DNA of 63,082 bases from positions 119,646 to 182,727 of the forward strand of contig JBBJNV010000003.1 in the NCBI GenBank assembly GCA_037721215.1, read 5' to 3'. The notes under the pieces are model-generated. The model was not told the origin of the DNA. It made no database searches and saw only the letters and a list, made by a program, of their open reading frames with translations. Position numbers and translations under genes: made by a program. Positions 33,117-41,837 of this stretch are shown here, one piece after another. Source of the DNA: Gemmatimonadaceae bacterium (GTDB lineage: Bacteria > Gemmatimonadota > Gemmatimonadetes > Gemmatimonadales > Gemmatimonadaceae). The first letter of the stretch is position 1. The number at the start of each line of letters is the position of its first letter.

Positions 33117-34352
33117 CTAATACCGCGCGACCGTCGGGTCCACCTCCTCGCTCCACCTGATTATGCCGCCAGTCACGTTATTGAGTCGCATAAATCCCTC
33201 GGCCTCAAGCTGCCGCGCGGCGGCGAGGCTCCGTACCCCGCCCTTGCAATAGATAACCAGCTCGCGATCGGGATCGAGCCCCGGAATCGCGGCCGCCAGA
33301 GTTCCCAGCGGAATCAGCCTCGCCCCCTCGATACGCGCGATCTCCCACTCGAACGGCTCCCGTACATCGATGAGATCAAAGTCATCACCACGGGCAATTC
33401 GCGCTGATAAATCCAGTGGAGACAACTCGACAATCCCGGAATTACCGCCACCCGTCGCGTGGGTAGCGGCAGCGCCTGATTGTGCGTGACCCACACCGCA
33501 GAACTGCTCATAGTCAATTAGCTCCCGTATTTCCCGTGTTCCACACGCGGGGCATTCAGGATCGCGTCGAAGCTTCACTGTGCGGAACTGCATTCCGAGC
33601 GTATCCACCAGCAACAACCGGCCGGCGAGCGATTCGCCCACGCCCAGAATGAGCTTGATGGTTTCCGTAGCCTGAATGGTACCGATAATTCCTGGCAGCA
33701 CGCCAAGCACACCGCCTTCCGCGCAGCTCGGCACAAGTCCCGGTGGAGGAGGCTCGCGAAACAGGCACCGATAGCAGGGACCGTCGGCCGTGGCGAATAC
33801 AGATGCCTGGCCCTCGAAGCGGAAAATGCTGCCGTACACGTTCGGCTTGCCGAGCAGGACGGAAGTGTCGTTGACGAGGTAACGGGTGGGGAAATTGTCG
33901 GTGCCGTCGACGATTATGTCGTATTCCGCGGCTATCTCGAGCGCGTTGGCGGATGTGAGCGCAACCTCATGCGGCTCCACCGTCACGTGCGGATTTACGT
34001 CGTTGATACGGTCGCTCGCTGAGGCGATCTTCGGGCGGCCGACGTCTTTCGTGCCATGAATAACCTGTCGCTGCAGATTCGTCACGTCGACAACGTCGAA
34101 GTCCACGAGGCCGAGTGTGCCGACGCCGGCAGCGGCAAGGTACAGTGCCGCCGGTGAGCCGAGGCCGCCGGTCCCAACCAGCAGCACCCGCGCGGCCTTG
34201 AGGCGCCGTTGTCCCTCCATGCCGACATCTGGAAGAATGAGATGCCGGCTGTAGCGCAGGATCTCTTCGTTGCTTAGCGGCGGAAGTGCGCCTGAATCGG
34301 AAACGGTCGCTCCGCCTGAACTTACATGATCAGAGTATTGGGCCACTGTCAT
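33117..34352 (-). CDS. moeZ: MoeB/MoeZ-type E1-like adenylyltransferase with rhodanese domain
   Basis: A 411-residue enzyme that adenylates and sulfurates the C terminus of a ubiquitin-like sulfur carrier. E1-like domain: ATP loop GTGGLGSPAALYLAAAGVG, LVDFDVVDVTNLQRQ, GTDNFPTRYLVND, and zinc cysteines in CYRC and CPACG. The C-terminal rhodanese domain has the active-site loop YCKGGVRS. Start at 34352 is 4 bp after the stop of the carrier gene and has GGAGG upstream. It ends the panB-thrC-thrB-moaD-moeZ operon, and its obvious substrate is the carrier encoded just before it. Confidence 0.93.
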   Translation of the reverse strand: MTVAQYSDHVSSGGATVSDSGALPPLSNEEILRYSRHLILPDVGMEGQRRLKAARVLLVGTGGLGSPAALYLAAAGVGTLGLVDFDVVDVTNLQRQVIHGTKDVGRPKIASASDRINDVNPHVTVEPHEVALTSANALEIAAEYDIIVDGTDNFPTRYLVNDTSVLLGKPNVYGSIFRFEGQASVFATADGPCYRCLFREPPPPGLVPSCAEGGVLGVLPGIIGTIQATETIKLILGVGESLAGRLLLVDTLGMQFRTVKLRRDPECPACGTREIRELIDYEQFCGVGHAQSGAAATHATGGGNSGIVELSPLDLSARIARGDDFDLIDVREPFEWEIARIEGARLIPLGTLAAAIPGLDPDRELVIYCKGGVRSLAAARQLEAEGFMRLNNVTGGIIRWSEEVDPTVARY

Positions 34353-34356
34353 ACAG

Positions 34357-34632
34357 TCACCCTCCGGCAATTGCCGGGACGATAATGATCTCGTCGCCAT
34401 CACGCACCGGCGCCGAGAACCCGCCGGCAAAGCGTACGTCGTCATCATTGAGATAGAAGGTGACGAAGGGATAGGGCGCGCCCGATTCGTCCCGAAGCCG
34501 CGGCGCAAGGTCGGGGAATCTGCCGGCGACATCGGCAACGACTTCGCCGAGTGTCAGGCCGTCTGCGTCGAGTGTGCGGCGACCGCCGGCGAGTTTCGCC
34601 AGCACCGTCGGGAGGGCGAGTGTTACGGACAT
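34357..34632 (-). CDS. MoaD/ThiS-family sulfur carrier protein
   Basis: A 91-residue ubiquitin-fold protein ending in the diglycine AIAGG, which is thiocarboxylated by MoeB/MoeZ enzymes. Other marks: GLTLGEVVADVAGRFPDL and PVRDGDEIIIVPAIAGG. The start at 34632 has AGGAG 6 bp upstream and overlaps the end of thrB by 10 bp. The immediate partner is the MoeZ-type gene 4 bp downstream. Whether it serves molybdopterin, cysteine/homocysteine or another sulfur pathway cannot be read from the sequence; no moaE or cysM is next to it. Confidence 0.9.
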   Translation of the reverse strand: MSVTLALPTVLAKLAGGRRTLDADGLTLGEVVADVAGRFPDLAPRLRDESGAPYPFVTFYLNDDDVRFAGGFSAPVRDGDEIIIVPAIAGG

Positions 34633-35660
34633 TGGTTCTCCTGTAGAATGATGGCCGACGCGCCGGCCGGTTCGTGCAGAATGATAGCAGTCGCATCTAT
34701 CCCGATCCTTTTCCACGCCGCGACCATTGCGTCACCAGCATATTTGGCGACGCTTGCAGTCGCGATCGCGAGAAGGGACGAACCGGAGCCACTGAGAGTC
34801 GCGCCGATCGCGCCGGCCGCAATCGCTGCGGCCCTGACCTCATCGAAGCCCGATATTGCCGCGCTTCGATAGGGAACGTGAAGCAAATCGTCGAGCCCGG
34901 CACGGAGAAGCTCTTGATCACCGGTCTCGAGTCCTTTGACAAGTGCAGCGGATCTGCTGATGGCACTCACGGCGTTAGCGTATGCCACAGACTCAGGCAG
35001 GACTGAACGCGAAACTTTCGTATCGCACGCAAAACCGGGAATGACTATTACGAATGCAACGCCCGGAGCTACACGCAGTCGTGCCACCGCGTGACCCGCG
35101 GCGGTTCGCACCGCCAGCACGGCGCCACCGTAAAGGGCAGCCGCAACGTTGTCGGCATGACCTTCAATATCGACGGCCAGCGCCAACAACTGCGCGGTAG
35201 TGAGTCCGAGACACAGGGCTTCGTTCGCGAGCATGCATCCAGCTACGATCGCTGATCCCGACGAGCCCAGCCCGCGACCAACTGGGATATCGGAGCTGAC
35301 CATGAACGCGACATGCCGGGATAGCTTCACTCCCGCGAACAGGTACGCGCTCCTGAACCCGATATACACAAGGTCGTTTGCGGCCTCGACGGGCAGGCCT
35401 TTAAGTGTGCCGTTGCGCACGAACGAGACACCCTCGCGTTGAGCAGCGATCCCTGACGGCAAGCCCGGACGGATTTCGTCTAACGATACAGTTGCAACGA
35501 GCCAAAGATCGACGGCGAGCCCGACGCAATCGAAGCCTGAGCCGATGTTGCTGGTCGAGCCCGGAACGCGAACAGTTGCAGTGCGCGTCACCGCTGACGA
35601 TTCTTGAATCGCATTGGATTTCGCGGTCCTGCCACTGTTGTCTGTAATCACAGCGGTCAC
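34623..35660 (-). CDS. thrB: Homoserine kinase
   Basis: A 345-residue GHMP-family kinase that phosphorylates homoserine in threonine synthesis. Motif 1 VRVPGSTSNIGSGFDCVGLA, the ATP loop VGRGLGSSGSAIVAG, and the C-terminal motif GATLSGSGSSLLAIA are present. I chose the GTG at 35660 because GGAGG lies 10 bp upstream; the ATG at 35777 lies inside thrC. It follows thrC by 64 bp and overlaps the sulfur-carrier gene. Confidence 0.93.
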   Translation of the reverse strand: MTAVITDNSGRTAKSNAIQESSAVTRTATVRVPGSTSNIGSGFDCVGLAVDLWLVATVSLDEIRPGLPSGIAAQREGVSFVRNGTLKGLPVEAANDLVYIGFRSAYLFAGVKLSRHVAFMVSSDIPVGRGLGSSGSAIVAGCMLANEALCLGLTTAQLLALAVDIEGHADNVAAALYGGAVLAVRTAAGHAVARLRVAPGVAFVIVIPGFACDTKVSRSVLPESVAYANAVSAISRSAALVKGLETGDQELLRAGLDDLLHVPYRSAAISGFDEVRAAAIAAGAIGATLSGSGSSLLAIATASVAKYAGDAMVAAWKRIGIDATAIILHEPAGASAIILQENQCP

Positions 35661-35724
35661 CCGAGCGATGCCTCCAAAAGGGTTTCGTTGCCCTTTGTCT
35701 CCATCGTTCCTTGCCACAGACTGG

Positions 35725-36990
35725 TCACGCCCGTGATCCCTCCACCAATGCGCGCACTTCCCTGAGCCTCGCCCCAATCACTGGCGCTTCGGGGAGAATA
35801 CCCGCGAGAACCTCCGTAGTCTTGAGCCCGTTACCAGTGATGCACAACACGACTTCGTCGTCATCGTTGAATCTTCCCTGCGCTGCAAGCGCAAGCGCGC
35901 CCCCCAACGTCACCCCGCCGGCCGTTTCCGTGAAAACACCGGTGCTCTCAGCGAGGAGGCGAATGCAATCCACGATTGCCTGTTCGCTCACTCGCGCCGC
36001 CCAACCTCCGCTGTCGACGATCGCACGTCTCGCGAACAATCCGTCGGCCGGATTTCCAATAGCTATCGAACGCGCAATGGTGTCAGGCACCACCGGAGTG
36101 ATCGCATCGGCTCCGCTCTCGACAAGATTGACGATAGGTGCGCAGCCACATGCCTGGGCTCCATAGATGCGCGGCGCCTGGCCGCCCACAAGGTTCGCGT
36201 CAGCGAATTCATCAAATCCCTTTCGTAATTTCGTAACCAGCGATCCGCCAGCCATCGGGGCAACTACGGCAGTCGGAAGCCGCCACCCCAACTGTTCGGC
36301 GATCTCGAACGCCATCGTCTTGGACCCTTCGCCATAGTAGCCACGCAGGTTCACGTTCACGATTCCCCAGCCGAACTCATCAGCCACCTGCGCGCAGAGA
36401 CGGTTGACGTCGTCGTAATGGCCGCGCACCCTCACGAGGTTTGGTCCGTGCACGGCAGTCGCCATGACTTTACCGAGCTCGAGGTTTTCAGGGATGAATA
36501 TCCACGCCTTGAGTCCGGCGCGGGCGGCCTGTGAAGCGACGGCGTTGGCGAGATTTCCTGTCGATGCGCAGCCGATCGTATCGAGCCCGAACGCGGCAGC
36601 CGCATTGATTGCGGTAGCGACAACGCGATCCTTGAATGACAGCGACGGATGCGAAACGCTGTCGTTCTTTACCCACACGCGGGCGACGCGAAGCACTGAC
36701 GCGAGCCGAGGCGCCTCGACCAGCGGAGTGAACCCCGTATCCAGCGAAAGCGCGGGCTCGCCGTCAAAGGGAAGCCACTCTTTGTAACGCCAGAGCGAAG
36801 CCGCGCGAGACGCGATCACTTTCCGCGTCGGGAGGACGCGCGCCGGATTTGGGAACGGATCGATGGGGCCCAGGCACTCGTCGCAGATAGCGACTGGAGC
36901 CGCGTCGTACTCGGCGGCGCACACGCGGCAGCGTTGCGGACGCGGACGCAGGGAATCGACTGCCACATTCGGATGGACGTTTGTGGTCAT
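35725..36990 (-). CDS. thrC: Threonine synthase
   Basis: A 421-residue fold-type II PLP enzyme converting O-phosphohomoserine to threonine. The N terminus carries a rubredoxin-like zinc knuckle (CRVCAAEY, ICDECLGP). The PLP lysine is in PSLSFKDRV, followed by GCASTGNLANAVASQAARAG. Catalytic-domain segments VVAPMAGGSLV and CITGNGLK also fit. In the operon it lies between panB (48-bp gap) and thrB. Because it sits with a sulfur carrier and its activator, an alternative role as a sulfhydrylase on the same substrate is conceivable but not shown. Confidence 0.92.
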   Translation of the reverse strand: MTTNVHPNVAVDSLRPRPQRCRVCAAEYDAAPVAICDECLGPIDPFPNPARVLPTRKVIASRAASLWRYKEWLPFDGEPALSLDTGFTPLVEAPRLASVLRVARVWVKNDSVSHPSLSFKDRVVATAINAAAAFGLDTIGCASTGNLANAVASQAARAGLKAWIFIPENLELGKVMATAVHGPNLVRVRGHYDDVNRLCAQVADEFGWGIVNVNLRGYYGEGSKTMAFEIAEQLGWRLPTAVVAPMAGGSLVTKLRKGFDEFADANLVGGQAPRIYGAQACGCAPIVNLVESGADAITPVVPDTIARSIAIGNPADGLFARRAIVDSGGWAARVSEQAIVDCIRLLAESTGVFTETAGGVTLGGALALAAQGRFNDDDEVVLCITGNGLKTTEVLAGILPEAPVIGARLREVRALVEGSRA

Positions 36991-37038
36991 CTAAAAAAAT
37001 ACCTCACCGACGCGATGCCCCGTGCACGACGAGCTGCG

Positions 37039-37968
37039 TCACCTCGCGATCACCAGCTCGGCCGGGAACGAATTCTCGTGCGCCACGCACGGAGGAGCCT
37101 CGATCCGCAGGTCGCGCACGTTTTCCCGCAGGTCATGAATCTCGGCTTCCTGTTCGCGGGATATCGCGTAACAGTGTTCCGGCCCCGGGAAACGAGCGCC
37201 GCGCACGTCATCGGCATACGCGCGGAAAACACGCTCGATCTCCTCGCCCACACCTCCGTACCGCTTGACGAAGCTCGGCCGGATGTCTCCGACAAAATTG
37301 CCGAGTATGTCGTGGGAGATAACGAGCTGGCCGTCAACGTGCGGGCCCGCCCCGATCCCGTACACCAGGATCCCGACGCTCTCCCGCACAAGCGCCGCCG
37401 TCTCAGCGGGCATCGCCTCCAGCAGCAGAGCAAAGGCGCCCGCCTCCTGCAACGCGATGGCGTCGTCCACGAGTTTTTCCGCGGCAGCGCGGGATTTGCC
37501 CTGAACCCGGTAGCCACCCAGCTGGCCCAGCGACTGCGGCGTGAGTCCCAGGTGTCCCATGACGTTGATGCCGGCGTCGGTCATTGCCCGCACGCGCGAT
37601 GCAACGCGTGAGCCCCCCTCGCATTTGACGGCGTCGCACCCGAGCGCGACAAACCGTCCAGCGCTGATAATTGCCGTCTCGTCAGATGGCTGATACGAGA
37701 GGAAGGGCAGATCTCCGACGACGAAGCTGTACGTGCTCGCTCGACAGACACTGCGGACGAAGACAATCATCTCGTCCATGCCGATGCCAAGCGTATTGGG
37801 AAGCCCCATCATCGTCATCGCCGCCGAATCCCCAACGAGCAGCATGTCGACTCCGGCGCGTTCGGCAAAAGCAGCCGTAGCGTAATCGTAGGCGGTAACG
37901 AAGACAGCTTTTTCTCCACGTTCACGAAAAGCGGCCAGCGTTGCAGTCGTGACTTTCTTGCGTGTCAT
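37039..37968 (-). CDS. panB: 3-methyl-2-oxobutanoate hydroxymethyltransferase
   Basis: A 309-residue PanB, first enzyme of pantothenate synthesis (ketoisovalerate plus methylene-THF to ketopantoate). Motifs: FVTAYDYATA, LLVGDSAAM with the Mg ligand, LPFLSYQ, VKCEGG, VMGHLGLTPQS, and ISHDILG. Residues after about 265 are an extended tail. It is the first gene of a five-gene minus-strand operon and has a 190-bp leader containing a terminator hairpin. Confidence 0.95.
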   Translation of the reverse strand: MTRKKVTTATLAAFRERGEKAVFVTAYDYATAAFAERAGVDMLLVGDSAAMTMMGLPNTLGIGMDEMIVFVRSVCRASTYSFVVGDLPFLSYQPSDETAIISAGRFVALGCDAVKCEGGSRVASRVRAMTDAGINVMGHLGLTPQSLGQLGGYRVQGKSRAAAEKLVDDAIALQEAGAFALLLEAMPAETAALVRESVGILVYGIGAGPHVDGQLVISHDILGNFVGDIRPSFVKRYGGVGEEIERVFRAYADDVRGARFPGPEHCYAISREQEAEIHDLRENVRDLRIEAPPCVAHENSFPAELVIAR

Positions 37969-38055
37969 GGCGGTACTCCGGGACAGCAGCGGAAGGGCGG
38001 CGGGCGATCTGCGTGGTGCCCGAGCACCTGCGCCGCGTCAAACACTCGCCGAGTG

Positions 38056-38094
38056 GCTGCTGAAAACACGAAAGCCCACGGAGTAGCCGCGGGC
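38056..38094 (-). terminator. Attenuator-like terminator in the panB leader
   Basis: On the minus strand GCCCGCGG-CTACT-CCGTGGGC forms an 8-bp stem with one G-U pair, followed by TTTCGTGTTTT. Read on the plus strand the G-U becomes an A-C mismatch and there is no adjacent T run, so the orientation is toward panB. It lies between the predicted promoter and panB. Confidence 0.65.
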
Positions 38095-38115
38095 GAGAGC
38101 GTTTTAGCGAGTTGT

Positions 38116-38148
38116 TTAACGTGGCTGCAATAGGCGGCAAATCACCAC
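38116..38148 (-). CDS. Possible leader peptide of the panB operon
   Basis: A 10-codon frame from GTG at 38148 (MVICRLLQPR) ends 22 bp before the terminator hairpin. It contains Val, Ile and two adjacent Leu codons (CTA, TTG) that are uncommon in this GC-rich DNA. Position and content fit a branched-chain amino-acid attenuator. There is no visible Shine-Dalgarno, so confidence is low. Confidence 0.3.
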   Translation of the reverse strand: MVICRLLQPR

Positions 38149-38167
38149 GAAATCAGTTGTACCATCA

Positions 38168-38196
38168 TTGATACCGCGCACGGCCCCTGTTGTCAA
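38168..38196 (-). promoter_or_regulatory. Promoter of the panB-thrC-thrB-moaD-moeZ operon
   Basis: Minus strand: perfect -35 TTGACA (38191-38196), 17-bp spacer, -10 TATCAA (38168-38173). Predicted start near 38161, about 190 nt before panB. Confidence 0.65.
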
Positions 38197-38223
38197 GCCG
38201 CGAAACTCGTTCAGATTTCCTGA

Positions 38224-40032
38224 ATGGATATTCTCAAGGGGTACCTGAAGAACTACTGGAAGCTGGTGGGACTGGCGCTGGTCCTCGCCACCATCAATCA
38301 GGTCTTCTCGCTTCTCGATCCGCTGATTTTCCGTCACATCATCGACAACTACGCGACCCGCTACAAGGATTACACCACCGAGCAGTTCATAAGAGGGGTT
38401 GCGCTGCTGCTGAGTGCTGCTGTCGGTGTGGCATTTGTCTCGCGGGTGGCAAAAAACTTCCAGGATTATTTCGTCAACGTCGTTGTGCAGCGGCTGGGTG
38501 CCCAGATGTACTCGGACGGAATCCGCCACTCGCTCGAGCTGCCGTACTCGGTATTCGAGGACCAGCGCAGCGGCGAGACACTCGGCAAGCTGCAGAAAGT
38601 GCGAAGCGATGTCGAAAAGTTTATTTCGATGTCGATCAACATGCTATTCACGACGCTGGTTGGGGTGGTGTTCGTGGTGATCTACGCACTGTCAGTGCAC
38701 TGGGTGATCGCGCCGGCGTTTCTGCTCACGGTTCCAATGCTGGGCCTTCTCAGCTCAATCCTCAGCAAGCGGATCAAGGTGATCCAGAAGGAGATCGTCG
38801 CCGAGACGACGGCGCTCGCGGGATCGACTACGGAGTCGCTGCGGAACATCGAGCTCGTCAAGAGCCTGGGGCTTGCCGATCAGGAAGTGAAGCGGCTCAA
38901 CTCCACGACCGACAAGATCCTCAAGCTTGAGCTGAAGAAGGTCCGGTATCTCCGCAGTCTGAGCTTTATCCAGGGAACGTTCGTAAATCTGCTGAGAACG
39001 TGCATCCTGTTTTTGATGCTGTATCTGATCTTCACACAGAAAATCACCGTTGGGCAGTTCTTCTCCCTGCTGATCTATTCGTTCTTCATCTTCGGCCCGC
39101 TGCAGGAGCTGGGAAACATCATCAACACGTACCGGGAGACCGAGGTATCGCTGGAGAATTTTCGCGCGATACTTGCCATCCCCAAGGACCCAAAGCCGGA
39201 GAACCCAGTTCCGCTGGAGGAGCTCAACCGGCTGGAGTTCAGCAACGTCAGTTTCACGCACCAGACCGCGAGCACGCCCGCACTCAGCGACATCTCGTTC
39301 AGTGTCGATCGTGGTGACACGATCGCGTTTGTCGGTCCGTCGGGCGCCGGCAAGACAACTCTCGTCAAGCTTCTAGTCGGACTTTATCCGGCGAAGCAGG
39401 GCGAGATTCTGTACAATGGTCACTCGAGTACCGTGATCGATCTCGACCATTTGCGTGAACGCATTGGTTTCGTCACTCAGGACACTCAGCTGTTTTCCGG
39501 AACGATTCGCGAGAATCTTCTCTTTGTGAGCCCGCAAGCCACTGACGAAGAGTGTCTCGACGTACTACACAAATCGGCTGCGCACACTCTCCTCGCCAGG
39601 GCCGACAAGGGGCTTGATACTGTTATCGGCGAGGGTGGCGTGAAGGTATCCGGTGGAGAAAAGCAGCGGTTGTCAATTGCGCGGGCATTGCTGAGACGGC
39701 CGCACCTGCTCGTATTCGATGAAGCGACGTCGTCGCTGGATTCACTGACCGAAGAGGAGATCAGCCGGACGATGCGCGATGTTGCGAGCGACCGTGGAGT
39801 GATGACAATACTCATCGCTCACCGGCTTTCGACCATCATGCATGCCGATTGCATCTACGTGCTCGAGCAAGGGCGCATTGTCGAATCGGGGCGGCACGAC
39901 GAGCTCCTCGAGCGGACGGGACTGTACTATGCGATGTGGCGGCAGCAGGTTGGGGAGCGGAGGGTTGCTGCGCCGACGCCCGCGGCGCCGATGCTCGCGA
40001 TGCCAAAGGGTGTGGGCGCAACGGTCGGATAA
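38224..40032 (+). CDS. ABC exporter, fused permease and ATPase (MsbA/multidrug type)
   Basis: A 602-residue half-transporter. The N-terminal type I exporter domain has six helices (first LVGLALVLATINQVFSLLD; pair LRTCILFLMLYLIF and FSLLIYSFFIFGPLQ). The ATPase has Walker A FVGPSGAGKTT, Q-loop GFVTQDTQLFSG, signature VSGGEKQRLSIARA and Walker B LLVFDEATSSLDS, with the H-loop IAHRLST. The C terminus is a Pro/Ala-rich tail. It would work as a homodimer exporting a lipid or drug. Divergent from panB, 255 bp apart. Confidence 0.93.
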   Translation: MDILKGYLKNYWKLVGLALVLATINQVFSLLDPLIFRHIIDNYATRYKDYTTEQFIRGVALLLSAAVGVAFVSRVAKNFQDYFVNVVVQRLGAQMYSDGIRHSLELPYSVFEDQRSGETLGKLQKVRSDVEKFISMSINMLFTTLVGVVFVVIYALSVHWVIAPAFLLTVPMLGLLSSILSKRIKVIQKEIVAETTALAGSTTESLRNIELVKSLGLADQEVKRLNSTTDKILKLELKKVRYLRSLSFIQGTFVNLLRTCILFLMLYLIFTQKITVGQFFSLLIYSFFIFGPLQELGNIINTYRETEVSLENFRAILAIPKDPKPENPVPLEELNRLEFSNVSFTHQTASTPALSDISFSVDRGDTIAFVGPSGAGKTTLVKLLVGLYPAKQGEILYNGHSSTVIDLDHLRERIGFVTQDTQLFSGTIRENLLFVSPQATDEECLDVLHKSAAHTLLARADKGLDTVIGEGGVKVSGGEKQRLSIARALLRRPHLLVFDEATSSLDSLTEEEISRTMRDVASDRGVMTILIAHRLSTIMHADCIYVLEQGRIVESGRHDELLERTGLYYAMWRQQVGERRVAAPTPAAPMLAMPKGVGATVG

Positions 40033-40149
40033 AAACTACGGGCTGCTCGCTGAGCGCCATCCTCGGCTCTGCAAGAATATTCAACCGTAAATGTGCAACG
40101 GAGCAGACCGCCCGCGTCCTAACAGTCACACTCAAACGAGCTCACTAAA

Positions 40150-41076
40150 TTGAAATCGCCACTGCTGATTACCTTTGCGGGATTTCTCATGCTCGCTTGC
40201 GACGGGTCCGAGCGGGACGGTTCGGGCACTATGGGCACTGAGAATCAGGTCGCAACCGATACTGCCGCGACCGGCTCGGCGAGCGAGCCGAGGTCCGCGC
40301 CTCCTCCTGGCATGTCAAGGAAGGTGCAGGGTGTTCGCATGCGCCAGGGCGGAGTCGCGGGCGCAGCCGCAACTCAGGCTGGTACGGCGGGCGCCGGCCA
40401 GCTCCCGTCGGCCGAGATTGCGCCGAGCATGTTGATCCGCATGGGGCAAGCATCGATCGAGGTCGAGAAGCTCGACCCCGCGATTGTTCGCCTCCGGCAG
40501 TTGACTGCGCAACTGGGCGGGTATGTCGCAAACTCGTCCATCAGCGGCGGCCGCGACCAGATTCGCAGTGCGACTCTGGAGCTGAAAATTCCCGCGGCGC
40601 GATACGACCAGGCGATTAACGGACTCGGCGGCATTGGGAAAGTCGAGTCGGTGAATACGTCGGTGGAGGACGTTGGCGAAGAATACGTGGATATGACGGC
40701 TCGCGTAACGAACTCCCGGCGACTCGAGGAACGCCTCGTCGGATTGCTTGCCACGCGCACCGGGAAACTCGAGGACGTGCTTGCCGTGGAGCGGGAGCTC
40801 GCCCGTGTGCGGGAGGAAATCGAGCGATATGAGGGGCGGCTTCGTTTTCTGCGTACCCGGGCGGCGGTCAGTACTCTCAGCGTCACCGTCCATGAGCCGA
40901 CACCGATTCTCGGACAGACTCCCGGAGAGAATCCCATCGCCTCGGCGTTCCGGCAGGCCTGGCGCAACTTCGTCGGTTTCATCGCTGCGCTGATTGCATC
41001 GCTCGGCGTGCTTATTCCGCTTGCGTTGCTGGCAGCGGCGGGGTGGATTGTGTATAGGAGAGTGAAGCGGGGATAA
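40150..41076 (+). CDS. DUF4349 lipoprotein
   Basis: A 308-residue protein beginning at TTG 40150. Lipobox FLMLAC marks an acylated cysteine near residue 17. The DUF4349 core spans about residues 95-275: LIRMGQASIEVEKLDPAI, a typical MTARVTNSRRLEERLVGLL region, and the coiled-coil RELARVREEIERYEGRLRFL. A final transmembrane helix (LGVLIPLALLAAAGWIVY) ends in RRVKRG. It is probably membrane-anchored at both ends, an envelope protein of unknown role. Confidence 0.82.
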   Translation: MKSPLLITFAGFLMLACDGSERDGSGTMGTENQVATDTAATGSASEPRSAPPPGMSRKVQGVRMRQGGVAGAAATQAGTAGAGQLPSAEIAPSMLIRMGQASIEVEKLDPAIVRLRQLTAQLGGYVANSSISGGRDQIRSATLELKIPAARYDQAINGLGGIGKVESVNTSVEDVGEEYVDMTARVTNSRRLEERLVGLLATRTGKLEDVLAVERELARVREEIERYEGRLRFLRTRAAVSTLSVTVHEPTPILGQTPGENPIASAFRQAWRNFVGFIAALIASLGVLIPLALLAAAGWIVYRRVKRG

Positions 41077-41255
41077 AGGGCTGAGGTGCGGACTGGCCGA
41101 AAGCTTGGTCCGTAATCCGCAGCCGATAGTCGTCCGGCACTGCCCGAGCCTTGGCGCTAGAGCTTGGGGCTCGCAAGTGAGGACGGGGATCGCTCGTCCG
41201 ATAGTTAGCCCCGTTAAACCCTGCGACGACGAGCGGCATCATAGATACGAACCGA

Positions 41256-41837
41256 ATGATCACCTTCCCCGTAACGCCGACGCCGACGATTCCATTTCCT
41301 TCATCTGAAAGCGGCGTTGCACTGAACGCGGTCCGCCGTGCGCAGGGCGGTGACGTCGGCGCATTCGAGGAGATTTATCGCGAGCATTCGCCGCGAGTCT
41401 ACGCTCTTTGCCTGAGGTTATCGGGAAACTCGGGGATGGACGCGACGGAGCTGATGCAGGACGTGTTCATTCGGGCATGGAACGGGCTTGGGACGTTCCG
41501 CGGTGACTGCGCGTTCTCGTCATGGTTGCATCGTCTGGCTGTGAACGTGATGCTGGAAACCGCACGGGGCGACGGACGCCGAATGGCTCGTGTAGTAACG
41601 ATGGAGGAGCCGGACACCGTCGGGGCGATGTCGGCGCCGGTTACACCTGATCTGCGGATGGATCTTGAAAATGCAATCGCCGGACTTCCCCCCGGCGCCC
41701 GTACAGCGTTCGTCCTTCACGACATCGAAGGATACAAGCACGAAGAAATCGCTGAACAACTCGGCGTAGCGGTAGGAACCGTCAAGGCGCAGCTCCATCG
41801 CGCCCGCAAGCTCCTGATAAAGGCCCTGGACAGATGA
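41256..41837 (+). CDS. ECF-family RNA polymerase sigma factor
   Basis: A 193-residue sigma factor. Region 2: FEEIYREHSPRVYALCLRL, MDATELMQDVFIRAWNGL and AFSSWLHRLAVNVMLE. Region 4: LPPGARTAFVLHDIEGYKHEEIAEQL and GVAVGTVKAQLHRARKLL. It is the first gene of an operon with a one-TM regulator and a DUF4097 protein, overlapping the next gene by 4 bp. The spacer 41077-41255 holds an inverted repeat GGACG/CGTCC near 41183-41201 and no gene. Confidence 0.92.
   Translation: MITFPVTPTPTIPFPSSESGVALNAVRRAQGGDVGAFEEIYREHSPRVYALCLRLSGNSGMDATELMQDVFIRAWNGLGTFRGDCAFSSWLHRLAVNVMLETARGDGRRMARVVTMEEPDTVGAMSAPVTPDLRMDLENAIAGLPPGARTAFVLHDIEGYKHEEIAEQLGVAVGTVKAQLHRARKLLIKALDR

Noticed and set aside
38142-38165. 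Seven-codon ATG frame (MVQLISW) in the panB leader
   Set aside because: Its ATG lies upstream of the predicted transcription start, so it would not be in the RNA.
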